58,448 bases of DNA from Lachnocurva sp045579705 (GCA_045579705.1 JAZNMP010000037.1:1-58448); one strand, 5' to 3'; counted from the stretch's first letter, positions 8,405 to 17,088 are shown. Notes: generated by a model from the sequence alone, not told the origin. A program made the numbers and translations.

Positions 8405-9595
8405 TTAATGTAATGGTGTGTTTAATCTAAAGCTTTCCTGCTGAGCTCTAACGAGTTTCAAACCTTCTTTCTCACTATAGAAGGCAACTGCAGGAAGCTC
8501 ATGACTGAGGAATAATGACATTCCTTCATAAACAGAATACGCTCCTACACGTTCAAATACAATATAATCTCTATCTTTTATTTCTGCATTTTCAAATTCG
8601 CTGATTAGTACATCATTTGTAGTGCAGAGTGAACCGTAAAGGCTGTATTTTTTCACCTCAGATGCTAATTCATCCTGACGAATAACCTGGATGTGTGGCT
8701 TGTACATACCACGAAGCTGACCGTCGTAATTAATCTGATGAATACCACCATCACAAATGATGTAATTCTTTCCAGCACTAGTCTTAATATCGCGAACCTG
8801 AACGATATAGTAACCACAGTTAAAGGCGAGAGCTCTTCCCATTTCGATGGAGATTCCGCCCTTCCAATTCATATTACGAAGGAGTGCGCTAAATTCCTTT
8901 AAGCTCTCCTCTGTAGTAACAGTCTCTTCCTGATCTACAAAGTAAGGAACACCGAAGCCAGTACCATATTCGAGATTTAAAACAGTCTTTCCCGTTTCTT
9001 CTTTAATTCTCGCAAAGAACTCATCCAGCTTAGCGATTTCTTTCTCATGCTTCTTAAGCTTATGCTTCTGAGTACCAGTAAAATAGTGAATACCATAAAA
9101 ATCTATATTTGGATAATCATCGCTCTTTAGCAGGTCGATGATAGTATCCTCATCCATTCCAAACTGTCCACAGTTCAGACGGAAATAAACCTGAAGTGTG
9201 AGGCCTGACTCAGCTGCAATCTGCTGCATGATCTGTACCTGGTTAGGAGACTCTGCTGTATAAACTCCATCCTCTTTACAGTACGCGATAATCTCGCGCA
9301 TATCCTCTTCCTTCTTCAAAACACCTGAAATCAGAAGCTTATGAGGATCAATTCCGAGTTCCTTACAAATCAGAAATTCTCCATAAGAGCACACTTCGAT
9401 TCTATCTGTATCGTCGACAGAAACCCTTGTCAAAAAAGGATTTGTCTTCATACAGAAGTTTACCTTTATATCCTCTCCTACTGCGTCCTTTAAATACTGA
9501 AATCTATCATGAAAAGCATCTAGGTCGAACACATAAGTCGGTGTGCCAAACTGTCTCGCTGCTTCTGTTAATACTTCTCTTCCTAGGATTTTCAT
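8405..9595 (-). CDS. Fold-III PLP-dependent decarboxylase (LysA/BtrK-like)
   Basis: A 396-residue member of the diaminopimelate/ornithine decarboxylase fold: alanine-racemase-like barrel with PLP lysine K50 in FCMKTNP, HYFTGTQ, the phosphate-binding GTGFGVPYF (a variant of the usual GGGFG), and a C-terminal beta domain with CDGGIHQ and the catalytic-type Cys in GSLCTTNDVL. Similarities such as GVPYF and LCT..D recall BtrK, which decarboxylates a glutamyl carrier protein, as much as free-substrate LysA. The start ATG overlaps the DltA-like stop codon (ATGA), showing tight coupling. LysA activity is possible but nothing nearby belongs to lysine synthesis. Confidence 0.85.
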   Translation of the reverse strand: MKILGREVLTEAARQFGTPTYVFDLDAFHDRFQYLKDAVGEDIKVNFCMKTNPFLTRVSVDDTDRIEVCSYGEFLICKELGIDPHKLLISGVLKKEEDMREIIAYCKEDGVYTAESPNQVQIMQQIAAESGLTLQVYFRLNCGQFGMDEDTIIDLLKSDDYPNIDFYGIHYFTGTQKHKLKKHEKEIAKLDEFFARIKEETGKTVLNLEYGTGFGVPYFVDQEETVTTEESLKEFSALLRNMNWKGGISIEMGRALAFNCGYYIVQVRDIKTSAGKNYIICDGGIHQINYDGQLRGMYKPHIQVIRQDELASEVKKYSLYGSLCTTNDVLISEFENAEIKDRDYIVFERVGAYSVYEGMSLFLSHELPAVAFYSEKEGLKLVRAQQESFRLNTPLH

Positions 9596-11118
9596 CCTAC
9601 AACCTCCAACTCATCTAGTACTTTTCTATCTACTTTTCCGTTTTTATTGAGACGGAACTCTTTAACATGATTAAATCTGTTAGGAACCATGTACACCGGA
9701 AGTTTTTCCTTCAGACGCATATGCAGTTCCTTCTTATCAATTTCTCCTGTGTAGTAAGCTGTGATGCGTTTTCTCTCAGGATTATAAGTACATATACTTC
9801 TCTCAACCTCTGAGAGTGCGTTGATACCTCTCTCGATTTCCTCAAGCTCGATTCTATGTCCCATATGTTTAATCTGGAAATCTTTTCGACCAGCGAAATA
9901 CATCTCGCCGTCCTCTGCTATCTCAGCCATATCTCCAGTTCTGTACATACGAACTGTCTCACCTGATTCCTCTGTAAAGCTTACAAAATGCGAAGCTGTC
10001 TGCTCAGGATTGTGATAGTATCCGATAGCCAGTGATTCACCTGTTACACAGATTTCACCGATTACTCCCGGCTTTGTAATCACATGATCCGCCTCATCTA
10101 ACAGAAATACTTTCCTTCCGGAAAAAACTTTTCCAAGCGGAAGTTTTTCCTCTTTGCCATACTTTCTCTCTAGTTCGAAGTAAGTACAGTTACAAGTAAT
10201 CTCAGATGGACCATAGAGATTTACGAAACGTGTTTCGGGAAGGTTCTCCTGCCAGATTAGAAGCTGCTTCATAGGCATAACTTCACCTGAAAACATAACA
10301 CGCTTGATTTCTGTAGGAACTCTGTAAGAGAATCCCTTCAATCCAGAAATGATACAAAGCGCTGAAACTGCCCAGGTCAGATTAGTCACGTGATTATCAC
10401 AGATGTAATCCAATAATCTGGCAGGAGTTGAGAAATACTCTCTAGGGATAAGTACTAAAGTAGCACCTGTAAAATAAGCTGTTACAATATCTTTGATAGA
10501 TACATCGAAATCAAATGGAGCCTGATTTCCGATGACATCTGATTCTGTAAATCCAAAAGTATCTACGAAATGGCTGATAAAGTCCATCGCAGAACCATGT
10601 GCGATAAGTACGCACTTAGGAGTTCCTGTAGAACCTGAAGTAAAGATTCCATAGAGTGGAGTTTCACGATTTACATATGCGCGCTCCTGCTCTACTAATT
10701 TACCTTCCATCTTCATATCTGAAAAAGGAATAACTGGAATTTCAACTTCTACCTCAGCAAATCTCTCGAGAAGTCCATCTTCTACGAGAACAGCCTTTGG
10801 CTCTAAAACTTCTAGAATCTTTGCAATTCTGTCTGCCGGCTGTTCTGGATTTATGTATGTGTAGAAAGCACCAGCGTAATTAATTCCTAGAATACTTTCG
10901 AGAAGGTGGATACTTTTTTCAGAAAAAACTGCTACTGGATAGCCATCTTCCTGAAGTCCAACCTCAGATAGGATTCTGTTTGCTATAAGTTTCGCTTTCT
11001 GAACGAGAGAGCTCCATGTAATCTGTCCTTCTGGATCGATAGCTGCTACTCTCTCCGGAAATTTTTCTGCTGTATGTTCTACTACATCTAATACTGATTT
11101 AAATTCTGTCATGTTCAT
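9592..11118 (-). CDS. dltA: DltA-like amino acid adenylating enzyme
   Basis: A 508-residue ANL-superfamily enzyme that activates an amino acid with ATP and loads it on a carrier protein. Seen motifs: P-loop TSGSTGTPK at 160-168, LYGPSE at 302-306, YRTGD ending at D396, and the C-terminal catalytic Lys in NKNGKVDRK (about 495). Length matches D-alanine--carrier ligases. The pocket stretch reads FDVSIKD (204-210) where DltA proteins usually have FDLSVMD, and a Cys at about 255 may match the one facing D-Ala in DltA. The substrate could therefore be D-Ala or another small amino acid. It follows the SGNH gene by 22 bp. Confidence 0.85.
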   Translation of the reverse strand: MNMTEFKSVLDVVEHTAEKFPERVAAIDPEGQITWSSLVQKAKLIANRILSEVGLQEDGYPVAVFSEKSIHLLESILGINYAGAFYTYINPEQPADRIAKILEVLEPKAVLVEDGLLERFAEVEVEIPVIPFSDMKMEGKLVEQERAYVNRETPLYGIFTSGSTGTPKCVLIAHGSAMDFISHFVDTFGFTESDVIGNQAPFDFDVSIKDIVTAYFTGATLVLIPREYFSTPARLLDYICDNHVTNLTWAVSALCIISGLKGFSYRVPTEIKRVMFSGEVMPMKQLLIWQENLPETRFVNLYGPSEITCNCTYFELERKYGKEEKLPLGKVFSGRKVFLLDEADHVITKPGVIGEICVTGESLAIGYYHNPEQTASHFVSFTEESGETVRMYRTGDMAEIAEDGEMYFAGRKDFQIKHMGHRIELEEIERGINALSEVERSICTYNPERKRITAYYTGEIDKKELHMRLKEKLPVYMVPNRFNHVKEFRLNKNGKVDRKVLDELEVVG

Positions 11119-11140
11119 GCTGTAACACCTCTAGCATTTC

Positions 11141-12139
11141 CTAAAATTCAACTTTCTTCATATTCTTGAAAGCGATTTCTGCATTTTCTCTAGTCTTGTA
11201 CTTTGCCTTGTCGAATTTCTTATCATATCCTTTGAGAAGTTTGTTCCAAGTTGAAGCAATCTGTTCGTTATGTCTGTCTTTCAACTCGAAATTCTCGTTT
11301 AGATAGGATCCGATGTATTCTGTAGTCTTCTCGGCTCCGGCACAGTTTAGGTGATCACCCTTGTCACGAGTATCTCTAGACCAGTCGATTCCCATCTCAT
11401 CTACTGCTGTATTTAAATCGAGGTATTTAAGGCCTTCGTTCTTTGCAAGCTGAGAAAGTGCGTTGTGCTTCTTAAAGTTATAATTCTTTGGTGATGGTGC
11501 CGAATAGAGAACGAGCTCTGCTCCGCTATCATCACACATCTTCTTAATATCACGAAGTGACTCAATATTTGTCTCTTCGACCTTCATCTTCTTTGCCGTT
11601 GTCATCATATAGTCGCCACCGTTATATGGCTTAACCTTTGATGAAATTGCAAATCCTTTGTAAGTCTTTCCACGAAGTTCCATAAATGGGGACTTCCAAA
11701 CATTGTGCTCCTTCAAAAGTGGAAGGTGCTTATAAGCAATATTTGAAATCTTGTTCTGTGCAGGATTTGTAACCGTCTCATATCTAAAGAGCGAATTAGT
11801 CTCCAGCATTACAACCTTTGGCTTCTGCTTCTTTAAAGCAGTCTTTAGAACTGACTTTGTCTCAGAAAGCTTTGCACCCGGCTGACCCGCTGCGTAAGTT
11901 GTAAAACCATAATCTTTCCAAAGCTGCATAGGTGAAACCGATGTATAACTCTCACTGTCACCGATTACGATTACATCGAGTGAGTCGGCTGGTTCAACGG
12001 CGAGTTTGGCGTGAACACCATTTTTTCCGTTAGCCAGATGGTTTCGTTCCATAAACTTAGATGTCATAAATAATCCCGGAATAGAAAGCATCAATGCCAG
12101 AATTACAAAGAACAGTATGTTTTTTCCTAACTTCTTCAT
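11141..12139 (-). CDS. Membrane-anchored SGNH-family protein (DltD/AlgX-like role)
   Basis: A 332-residue protein with one N-terminal membrane anchor (about 8-25) and an extracellular SGNH/GDSL domain. Block I is GDSES (60-64, nucleophile S62), N115 in LETNS may be the block III Asn, and D262/H263 in GDHLN supply the block V residues. Such proteins partner MBOAT acyltransferases and complete transfer of an acyl or aminoacyl group to a surface polymer. Its position between MBOAT and DltA-like genes is that of DltD, but overall resemblance is to the generic SGNH family, so the DltD name is by context only. Confidence 0.8.
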   Translation of the reverse strand: MKKLGKNILFFVILALMLSIPGLFMTSKFMERNHLANGKNGVHAKLAVEPADSLDVIVIGDSESYTSVSPMQLWKDYGFTTYAAGQPGAKLSETKSVLKTALKKQKPKVVMLETNSLFRYETVTNPAQNKISNIAYKHLPLLKEHNVWKSPFMELRGKTYKGFAISSKVKPYNGGDYMMTTAKKMKVEETNIESLRDIKKMCDDSGAELVLYSAPSPKNYNFKKHNALSQLAKNEGLKYLDLNTAVDEMGIDWSRDTRDKGDHLNCAGAEKTTEYIGSYLNENFELKDRHNEQIASTWNKLLKGYDKKFDKAKYKTRENAEIAFKNMKKVEF

Positions 12140-12150
12140 ATCTTTCTCCC

Positions 12151-13752
12151 TTAGAAACCTGCGTAGATCAAATCAGCTGGCTGATAACCTACACCATAAG
12201 CTCCAAAGATTACTATTGCCATAATCAATGCGTAATAAACTGCCCATCTCTTTGCTGTAGACATCTTAGGTATCTGTTCAAACAGCTCAGGGTTCTTCTC
12301 AAGTTTGTAATCCATGTAGAATACAACTATAGAAGCTACTATTACTACTACATAGTCACCTATATCCAGGCCAACCTCGAGGATTTTGCCTCCAAAGAAA
12401 TTTCCGTCCCAAGGTCCGACAAACATATTCTTCATCATGCTCACAAACTGTCCGAGTGTTTCAGCTCTAAAGAGGACTTCTCCGACGAGGATTACTACCC
12501 ATGTTCTAACCATACGAACTCTATTTACGAATGGTTCATCTGTTTTAAAGTGAAGTGCTGTCCAGAATTTCTCTCCAACTGGTTCGAGCATTACTTCTAA
12601 TAACAGGATTACGAAGTAGTAAACACCATACATAATGTAAGGAACTTTTGGTCCATGCCAGAGTCCATTAAGCATCCAAACCGGGAACAATGCGATAGCT
12701 GATGTAACAACTGTTGTGATGTATTTGCCAGCGTGCTTACGTCCGAATTTGTTCCATTTCTTCATAATCTTTGAAGTTGATACCGGATAAAAGATGTAAT
12801 TCTTAAACCAGGTACCGAGTGAAATATGCCATCTTCTCCAGAATTCCGCTGCGCTCTTTGCGAAAAATGGCTGGCGGAAATTTTCAGGTAATTTAATATT
12901 AAAGATTCTGGCTGAACCGATTACAATATCAATCGTTCCAGAGAATTCCATGTAAAGCTGAATAGTTGTAACTACTGTCGCTACGAAAACCATAAGTCCG
13001 TTATAAGAATTCGTAGGTTTGTAGAAGATGTTTACTGCTGTGTTCAATCTATCAGCGATAAGCATTCTCTTAAAGAGACCCCAGATGATTCTGATAAATC
13101 CCTGTACGATGCTGTCGCCTGTAATAGGCTCACCTTCAAACAGCTGATCCTTCAAATCTGTATATCTACAGATAGGTCCTTCCATAAGTGTTGGGAAGAA
13201 GATCATAAACAATGTAAGCTTCAGGATATTCTTCTCAGCTTCGATTCTCTTCCAATACACATCAAGCAAATATCCAACTGCCTGCATAGTGTAGAATGAG
13301 ATTCCGATTGGAACTAGAATGTGAAGAGCTTTAAAATGTGTGCTCTTACCCATTCCACTCATAGCTGCATTCATCATCTCTAGTGTAAAGTTCGTATATT
13401 TAAGTCCTGCGAGAATAGCAACTACAGCCAGGATTGAAAGAGCAACGATATGTTTCGCTTTCTTCTCTGCAACCTTTTTTACTGCTTTCTTATCTATCTC
13501 AATGCCTTCTGCTTTTGCTCTCTTTATTTCATCCTTTGATTTATTAAAGATAGCTTCTATAGTAATTCCACCGAAGTATGTGATAGCTGTTGTGATCAGC
13601 GCCCAGTAGATCAGGTGCTTACTAATCAACATAAAGAAAGCCACACTAGCGATTAGTAATGTCATAAATCTCATCTTCTTTGGTGTCAGCTGATATAGCA
13701 GCATAACCACCGGAAGGAAGATTACAAAATAAGTATTGGTGTTGTAAGCCAT
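12151..13752 (-). CDS. MBOAT-family O-acyltransferase (DltB/AlgI type)
   Basis: A 533-residue polytopic membrane protein. The two histidines that define the family are H309 in FWRRWHISLGTW and H366 in GLWHG, with VPIGISFYTMQAVGY and FFPTLMEGPI typical of AlgI/PatA/DltB. It is longer than DltB (about 400) because of a charged cytoplasmic insert near residues 70-100 and added C-terminal helices. It should move the activated group from the carrier protein across the membrane, handing it to the SGNH partner. It is the first gene of the operon; AAGAGGA lies 8 bases before the ATG. The promoter region holds a TTAACA direct repeat. Confidence 0.9.
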   Translation of the reverse strand: MAYNTNTYFVIFLPVVMLLYQLTPKKMRFMTLLIASVAFFMLISKHLIYWALITTAITYFGGITIEAIFNKSKDEIKRAKAEGIEIDKKAVKKVAEKKAKHIVALSILAVVAILAGLKYTNFTLEMMNAAMSGMGKSTHFKALHILVPIGISFYTMQAVGYLLDVYWKRIEAEKNILKLTLFMIFFPTLMEGPICRYTDLKDQLFEGEPITGDSIVQGFIRIIWGLFKRMLIADRLNTAVNIFYKPTNSYNGLMVFVATVVTTIQLYMEFSGTIDIVIGSARIFNIKLPENFRQPFFAKSAAEFWRRWHISLGTWFKNYIFYPVSTSKIMKKWNKFGRKHAGKYITTVVTSAIALFPVWMLNGLWHGPKVPYIMYGVYYFVILLLEVMLEPVGEKFWTALHFKTDEPFVNRVRMVRTWVVILVGEVLFRAETLGQFVSMMKNMFVGPWDGNFFGGKILEVGLDIGDYVVVIVASIVVFYMDYKLEKNPELFEQIPKMSTAKRWAVYYALIMAIVIFGAYGVGYQPADLIYAGF

Positions 13753-13797
13753 AAATTAATTCCTCTTAATAAAAACTTTCACATTTAATCCTCAAAT

Positions 13798-13803
13798 AAT
13801 ATA
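13798..13803 (-). promoter_or_regulatory. Possible -10 of the MBOAT operon promoter
   Basis: TATATT on the minus strand. The hexamer 17 bp upstream is poor (ATGTTA) and overlaps the TTAACA repeat, as expected for an activator-dependent promoter. Confidence 0.3.
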
Positions 13804-13819
13804 ACCTAACAAAATTAAA

Positions 13820-13836
13820 TTAACATTAATTTAACA
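13820..13836 (+). promoter_or_regulatory. PhoP-box-like direct repeat (TTAACA x2)
   Basis: TTAACA at 13820-13825 and again at 13831-13836, 11 bp apart (TTAACA-N5-TTAACA). This spacing and hexamer match the Bacillus PhoP box, and 11-bp direct repeats are the usual OmpR-family site. It lies 68-84 bp upstream of the MBOAT start. Binding by the operon's own regulator is inferred. Confidence 0.5.
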
Positions 13837-13959
13837 TTAAGATTTCTTAATAATTGATTTATCCAGCATTGGTGCGGCTTTGAGAGCCTTTTCTATTAAA
13901 AAAATTTGTTTAAACTAAATATTTGTAGTATATTTAAGCCTGAAATTTTAAGAAATAGT

Positions 13960-13981
13960 CAAGACTCGCTCGCGAGTCTTG
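13960..13981. repeat. GC-rich hairpin beside the structured repeat
   Basis: CAAGACTCGC / GCGAGTCTTG inverted repeat with almost no loop. It opens the 13960-14270 structured region in the 541-bp gap between the divergent MBOAT and rlmH genes. Confidence 0.6.
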
Positions 13982-13998
13982 CGCGCCGGATTCGGGTC

Positions 13999-14087
13999 TG
14001 CTTCAGCAGACAAATTCCTGTCCGAATCCGTGCGCATCCTCGCGGAGCGTCTAACTCAGTCGGAGCTTGTACTCCGACTGAGTTAAA
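13999..14087 (+). repeat. 89-bp structured repeat, copy 1
   Basis: Identical to 14182-14270 except at one base. It contains a TCTGCTTCAGCAGA-type hairpin and a long stem with arms ACTCAGTCGGA / TCCGACTGAGT around a GCTTGTAC loop. In this copy a further outer stem, CGGATTCGG (13987-13995) with CCGAATCCG (14022-14030), is present. Confidence 0.85.
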
Positions 14088-14181
14088 CTATTACATCTAA
14101 GTCGGATCGTAGCCATGTCGTTCTGTGAGCCAAGGAGTTGTAGCTAAGTGTTGTCTTCCTAAGACCGCTTGGCCTCCGACT

Positions 14182-14270
14182 TGCTTCAGCAGACAAATTC
14201 CTGTCCGAATCCGTGCGCATCCTCGCGGAGCGTTTAACTCAGTCGGAGCTTGTACTCCGACTGAGTTAAA
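14182..14270 (+). repeat. 89-bp structured repeat, copy 2
   Basis: Second copy, offset by exactly 183 bp. The T at 14234 completes a perfect 15-bp stem (TTTAACTCAGTCGGA and its complement). The outer left arm seen in copy 1 is missing. It ends 23 bp before rlmH, so it may lie in that transcript's leader. Short reading frames through both copies share a peptide only because the DNA is repeated. Confidence 0.85.
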
Positions 14271-14293
14271 TTACAACAGAAATGGAACAGAAT

Positions 14294-14773
14294 ATGAACA
14301 TAGAAATAGCCTGTGTCGGAAAAATAAAGGAGAAATTCTTTAGGGATGCCATAGACGAATATTCAAAACGTCTCTCTCGCTACTGCAAACTAAAGATCAT
14401 AGAAGTCAGCGACGAGAAGACACCTGACGGCGCATCCGAAGCCCTCGAAACACAGATTAAAGAAAAAGAAGGCGAACGCCTCCTTAAAAACATCAAAGAC
14501 GATGCCTACGTAATCGTCCTCGCGATAGATGGCAAACAGTTGAGCTCCGAAGAACTCTCCGCAAAGATTGATTCACTCGGAATTTCCGGAAAAAGCCGCA
14601 TCACATTTGTAATCGGCGGATCACTCGGTCTCTCACCTGCTGTTATTAAGCGAGCAGACTACAAACTCTCCTTCTCTCCTATGACTTTCCCTCATCAGCT
14701 GATGAGAGTCGTTCTGCTGGAACAGATATACAGATCATATCGAATCATTTCAAACGAACCTTATCATAAATAA
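14294..14773 (+). CDS. rlmH: 23S rRNA pseudouridine-1915 N3-methyltransferase
   Basis: SPOUT-class methyltransferase that methylates pseudouridine 1915 in helix 69 of 23S rRNA. The 159-residue length equals that of characterised RlmH. Typical features: MNIEIACVGKIKEKF start, the glycine-rich FVIGGSLGLSP SAM-binding knot, LSFSPMTFPHQLMR, and the near-invariant C-terminal YRIISNEPYHK. The ATG at 14294 is chosen over one at 14282 because it gives the family N-terminus and has GGAA nearby. It appears to be a single-gene transcript. Confidence 0.96.
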   Translation: MNIEIACVGKIKEKFFRDAIDEYSKRLSRYCKLKIIEVSDEKTPDGASEALETQIKEKEGERLLKNIKDDAYVIVLAIDGKQLSSEELSAKIDSLGISGKSRITFVIGGSLGLSPAVIKRADYKLSFSPMTFPHQLMRVVLLEQIYRSYRIISNEPYHK

Positions 14774-14826
14774 AAAAATACGGTACAGACTGATAGGCAT
14801 GCCTTCAATCTGCACCGTATTTTTTA
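14774..14826. terminator. Bidirectional terminator between rlmH and the TSCPD gene
   Basis: Stem AAAAAATACGGT ... ACCGTATTTTTT with inner pairing around GGCATGCC. A- and T-runs on both sides let it work on either strand for the two convergent genes. Confidence 0.85.
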
Positions 14827-14849
14827 TCAAGCCCATTTGAACCTTCCTC

Positions 14850-15095
14850 CTACAGAGCTTCCTTAATAGCCTTTGAAAGCTGATCTGCACATGAAGTTCC
14901 TCGTCCTCGACAATCATTTCCTTCGAGAATCTCAGCTGCACGCTTTGCGTCCTGTCCCTCCAGCAATTTTCCGATAGCCTTCAAATTCCCATCGCATCCG
15001 CCTACAAACTGAAGATTATGAATGATGCCATCCTCTAAATCAAAAGTAATCTTTCTAGAACATACACCCTGTGGTGTGAACTCAATCTTACTCAT
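14850..15095 (-). CDS. TSCPD domain protein (TIGR03905 type)
   Basis: An 81-residue protein matching the small TSCPD family common in Clostridia, with VCSRKITFDLEDG, GGCDGNLKAI and a C-terminal RGRGTSCADQLS. A related domain closes some B12-dependent ribonucleotide reductases, and the conserved cysteines suggest metal or redox chemistry. The free-standing protein has no established function. It is monocistronic, with a GGAGGA ribosome binding site. Confidence 0.88.
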   Translation of the reverse strand: MSKIEFTPQGVCSRKITFDLEDGIIHNLQFVGGCDGNLKAIGKLLEGQDAKRAAEILEGNDCRGRGTSCADQLSKAIKEAL

Positions 15096-15143
15096 ATATT
15101 TCCTCCTCTTACTAACAAAACTTCATATATATTACCACTATTT

Positions 15144-15175
15144 TTGAAAAAAGAGTACCTTAATCAAGGTACTCT
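15144..15175 (-). terminator. Terminator of the metal-efflux operon
   Basis: On the minus strand, AAGAGTACCTT and AAGGTACTCTT form an 11-bp stem with a 4-base loop, followed by a T-run. It lies 30 bp past the P-type ATPase stop. Confidence 0.85.
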
Positions 15176-15204
15176 TCCGTCAAATAATATCTATACGTTA
15201 TAAA

Positions 15205-17088
15205 CTATTTCCATAAGAGGCATCTGATTGCATTTAATATACAAAGCACAGCGACTCCAACATCCGCAAATACCGCACCCCACATATTCGCTATACCAAA
15301 AGCTCCTAGCAAGAGGAATAGCACTTTCACACCGATTGCGAAATAGATATTCTCATAAACTATGCGGAGACATTTTCTAGAGCCTTTGATAGCAGTTACT
15401 ATCTTCTCCGGGTTGTCATCCATCAGAACTACATCAGCAGCTTCTATCGCTGCATCTGAGCCCATAGCTCCCATAGCAATTCCGATATCTGCTCGTGACA
15501 GAACTGGAGCATCGTTTATACCATCTCCTACGAAAGCTACTATACTGTCCTGTGATGACTTTGCATTTATGATTTCTTCTACTTTCGAAACCTTATCCTG
15601 TGGAAGCAGCTCGCTGTGGTACTCATCCAGTTTAAGCTCGTTTGCCACTTTCGAAGCTACGTTTTCTTTGTCGCCTGTAAGCATAACTGTGTTTTTCACA
15701 CCATTTTTTTTCAAAGAAGAAATGAGATTTAAACTCTCAGGTTTAATCACATCTGAAATCAGAATATGTCCAGCATAAACATCGTCGATTGCCACATGAA
15801 TAATCGTTCCGAAATCTCCGTCGCACTCATGCCAGGAAGCATTTATGTCCTCCATCAGCGCAGCATTTCCGACGTAAACCTGTCTACCGTTTACTATAGC
15901 CTTCACACCTCGTCCTGAGATTTCCTCTACCTCTGTAACTTCGCAACCGTCCGTCTCGTTTCCAAACGCATTCTTCAGAGAAACGGCTATCGGATGGGAC
16001 GAAAAGCGTTCAACATGAGCTGCCAGATGCAAGAGCTCTTCCTTTGAAATCATCTCCGGATGGATATCCGTTACGTCAAACACGCCTTTGGTCAAGGTAC
16101 CAGTCTTGTCGAAAACTAAAGTTTCGGTCTTTGAAAGGAGTTCCAGGTAACTCGAACCTTTGACGAGGACTCCGGCTCGGCTCGCCGCTCCGATTCCTGC
16201 AAAGAATGAAAGAGGAATACTTACAACCAACGCACATGGACAACTAATAATCAGGAAAGTAAGCGCACGATAAATCCATGTCGCATACGTAACTCCACCG
16301 CCCAATGCCATGATAACTGTTGGCGGGATCACAGCCAGCGCTATAGCTGAGTAAACCACTATAGGTGTGTAAACCCTCGCAAACTTAGTAATAAAAGCTT
16401 CGGACTTCGACTTTCTGGAGCTTGCGTCCTCAATCATCTCGAGAACCTTTGAGGCAGTCGACTCGCCAAATTCCTTTGTAGTCTTTATCTTAAGTAGACC
16501 ATTGATATTAATACATCCACTGACTACTTCATCTCCCACCTTTACATCACGTGGCAGAGACTCGCCCGTCAAGGCTGCAGTATCTAGAGATGAGTTACCT
16601 TCTACAACGATACCATCAATAGGGATTTTTTCACCCGGACTAACCAGGAGAACACTTCCGATTTCGACATCATCAGGATCGACTTCCACTTTCTCGCCGT
16701 CATCGCCTTCGACATAAGCCACATCTGGACAAATATCCATAAGCTCCGAAATATTTCTTCTGCTTCGACCAACCGCATAGCTCTGAAACCACTCACCTAT
16801 CTGGTAAAACAGCATAACCGCGATAGCTTCAACATAATCTCCATCTTCATAGAGTGCGAGCACTATCGCACCTATCGTCGCAATCGCCATCAACAAACTC
16901 TCATCAAAAGGCTGGCGATTCTTAATTCCTTTGAATGCCTTTAGCAGCACATCATAACCGATTATGAAATACGGAACCAAATAAGCGACAAATCTAATCA
17001 CTCCATGCACCAGAGCAAAATGTAATATCACGAGCAAAGCAGCTGATACTAGTATTCTAATTAAGTTCTTCCGCTTTTTTTTCGTCAT
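15205..17088 (-). CDS. cadA: Zn2+/Cd2+/Pb2+-exporting P1B-type ATPase
   Basis: A 627-residue heavy-metal pump. Visible motifs: TGES of the actuator (about 174-177), metal-site SCPCALV (CPC near 283-285), phosphorylated Asp in DKTGTLTKG (about D327), and GDGINDAPVLSRADIGIAMG. The final helix contains FADVGVAVLCILNAIR, with the Asp typical of the Zn/Cd subgroup. Unlike most relatives it has no N-terminal HMA domain; a separate HMA protein is encoded just upstream. The start is ATG at 17088, preceded by AGAAG; an in-frame GTG at 17097 is too close to that site. Confidence 0.93.
   Translation of the reverse strand: MTKKKRKNLIRILVSAALLVILHFALVHGVIRFVAYLVPYFIIGYDVLLKAFKGIKNRQPFDESLLMAIATIGAIVLALYEDGDYVEAIAVMLFYQIGEWFQSYAVGRSRRNISELMDICPDVAYVEGDDGEKVEVDPDDVEIGSVLLVSPGEKIPIDGIVVEGNSSLDTAALTGESLPRDVKVGDEVVSGCININGLLKIKTTKEFGESTASKVLEMIEDASSRKSKSEAFITKFARVYTPIVVYSAIALAVIPPTVIMALGGGVTYATWIYRALTFLIISCPCALVVSIPLSFFAGIGAASRAGVLVKGSSYLELLSKTETLVFDKTGTLTKGVFDVTDIHPEMISKEELLHLAAHVERFSSHPIAVSLKNAFGNETDGCEVTEVEEISGRGVKAIVNGRQVYVGNAALMEDINASWHECDGDFGTIIHVAIDDVYAGHILISDVIKPESLNLISSLKKNGVKNTVMLTGDKENVASKVANELKLDEYHSELLPQDKVSKVEEIINAKSSQDSIVAFVGDGINDAPVLSRADIGIAMGAMGSDAAIEAADVVLMDDNPEKIVTAIKGSRKCLRIVYENIYFAIGVKVLFLLLGAFGIANMWGAVFADVGVAVLCILNAIRCLLWK

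Noticed and set aside
8405..9595. lysA of lysine biosynthesis
   Set aside because: Fold and motifs allow it, but the overlap with the adenylating gene and the absence of any lysine-pathway neighbour make a role in the cassette more likely; kept as an alternative.
12094..12600. 168-residue plus-strand protein
   Set aside because: Antisense to the intact MBOAT and SGNH genes, with no family resemblance.
8158..13752. Plain D-alanylation (dltABCD) operon
   Set aside because: The embedded decarboxylase, the AlgI-length MBOAT and the generic SGNH protein do not match the standard operon, so the canonical label was not applied to every gene.
13906..14343. Two small proteins sharing a basic C-terminal peptide
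   Set aside because: The shared peptide comes from the duplicated 89-bp structured DNA; no ribosome binding sites and the second frame runs into rlmH in another frame.
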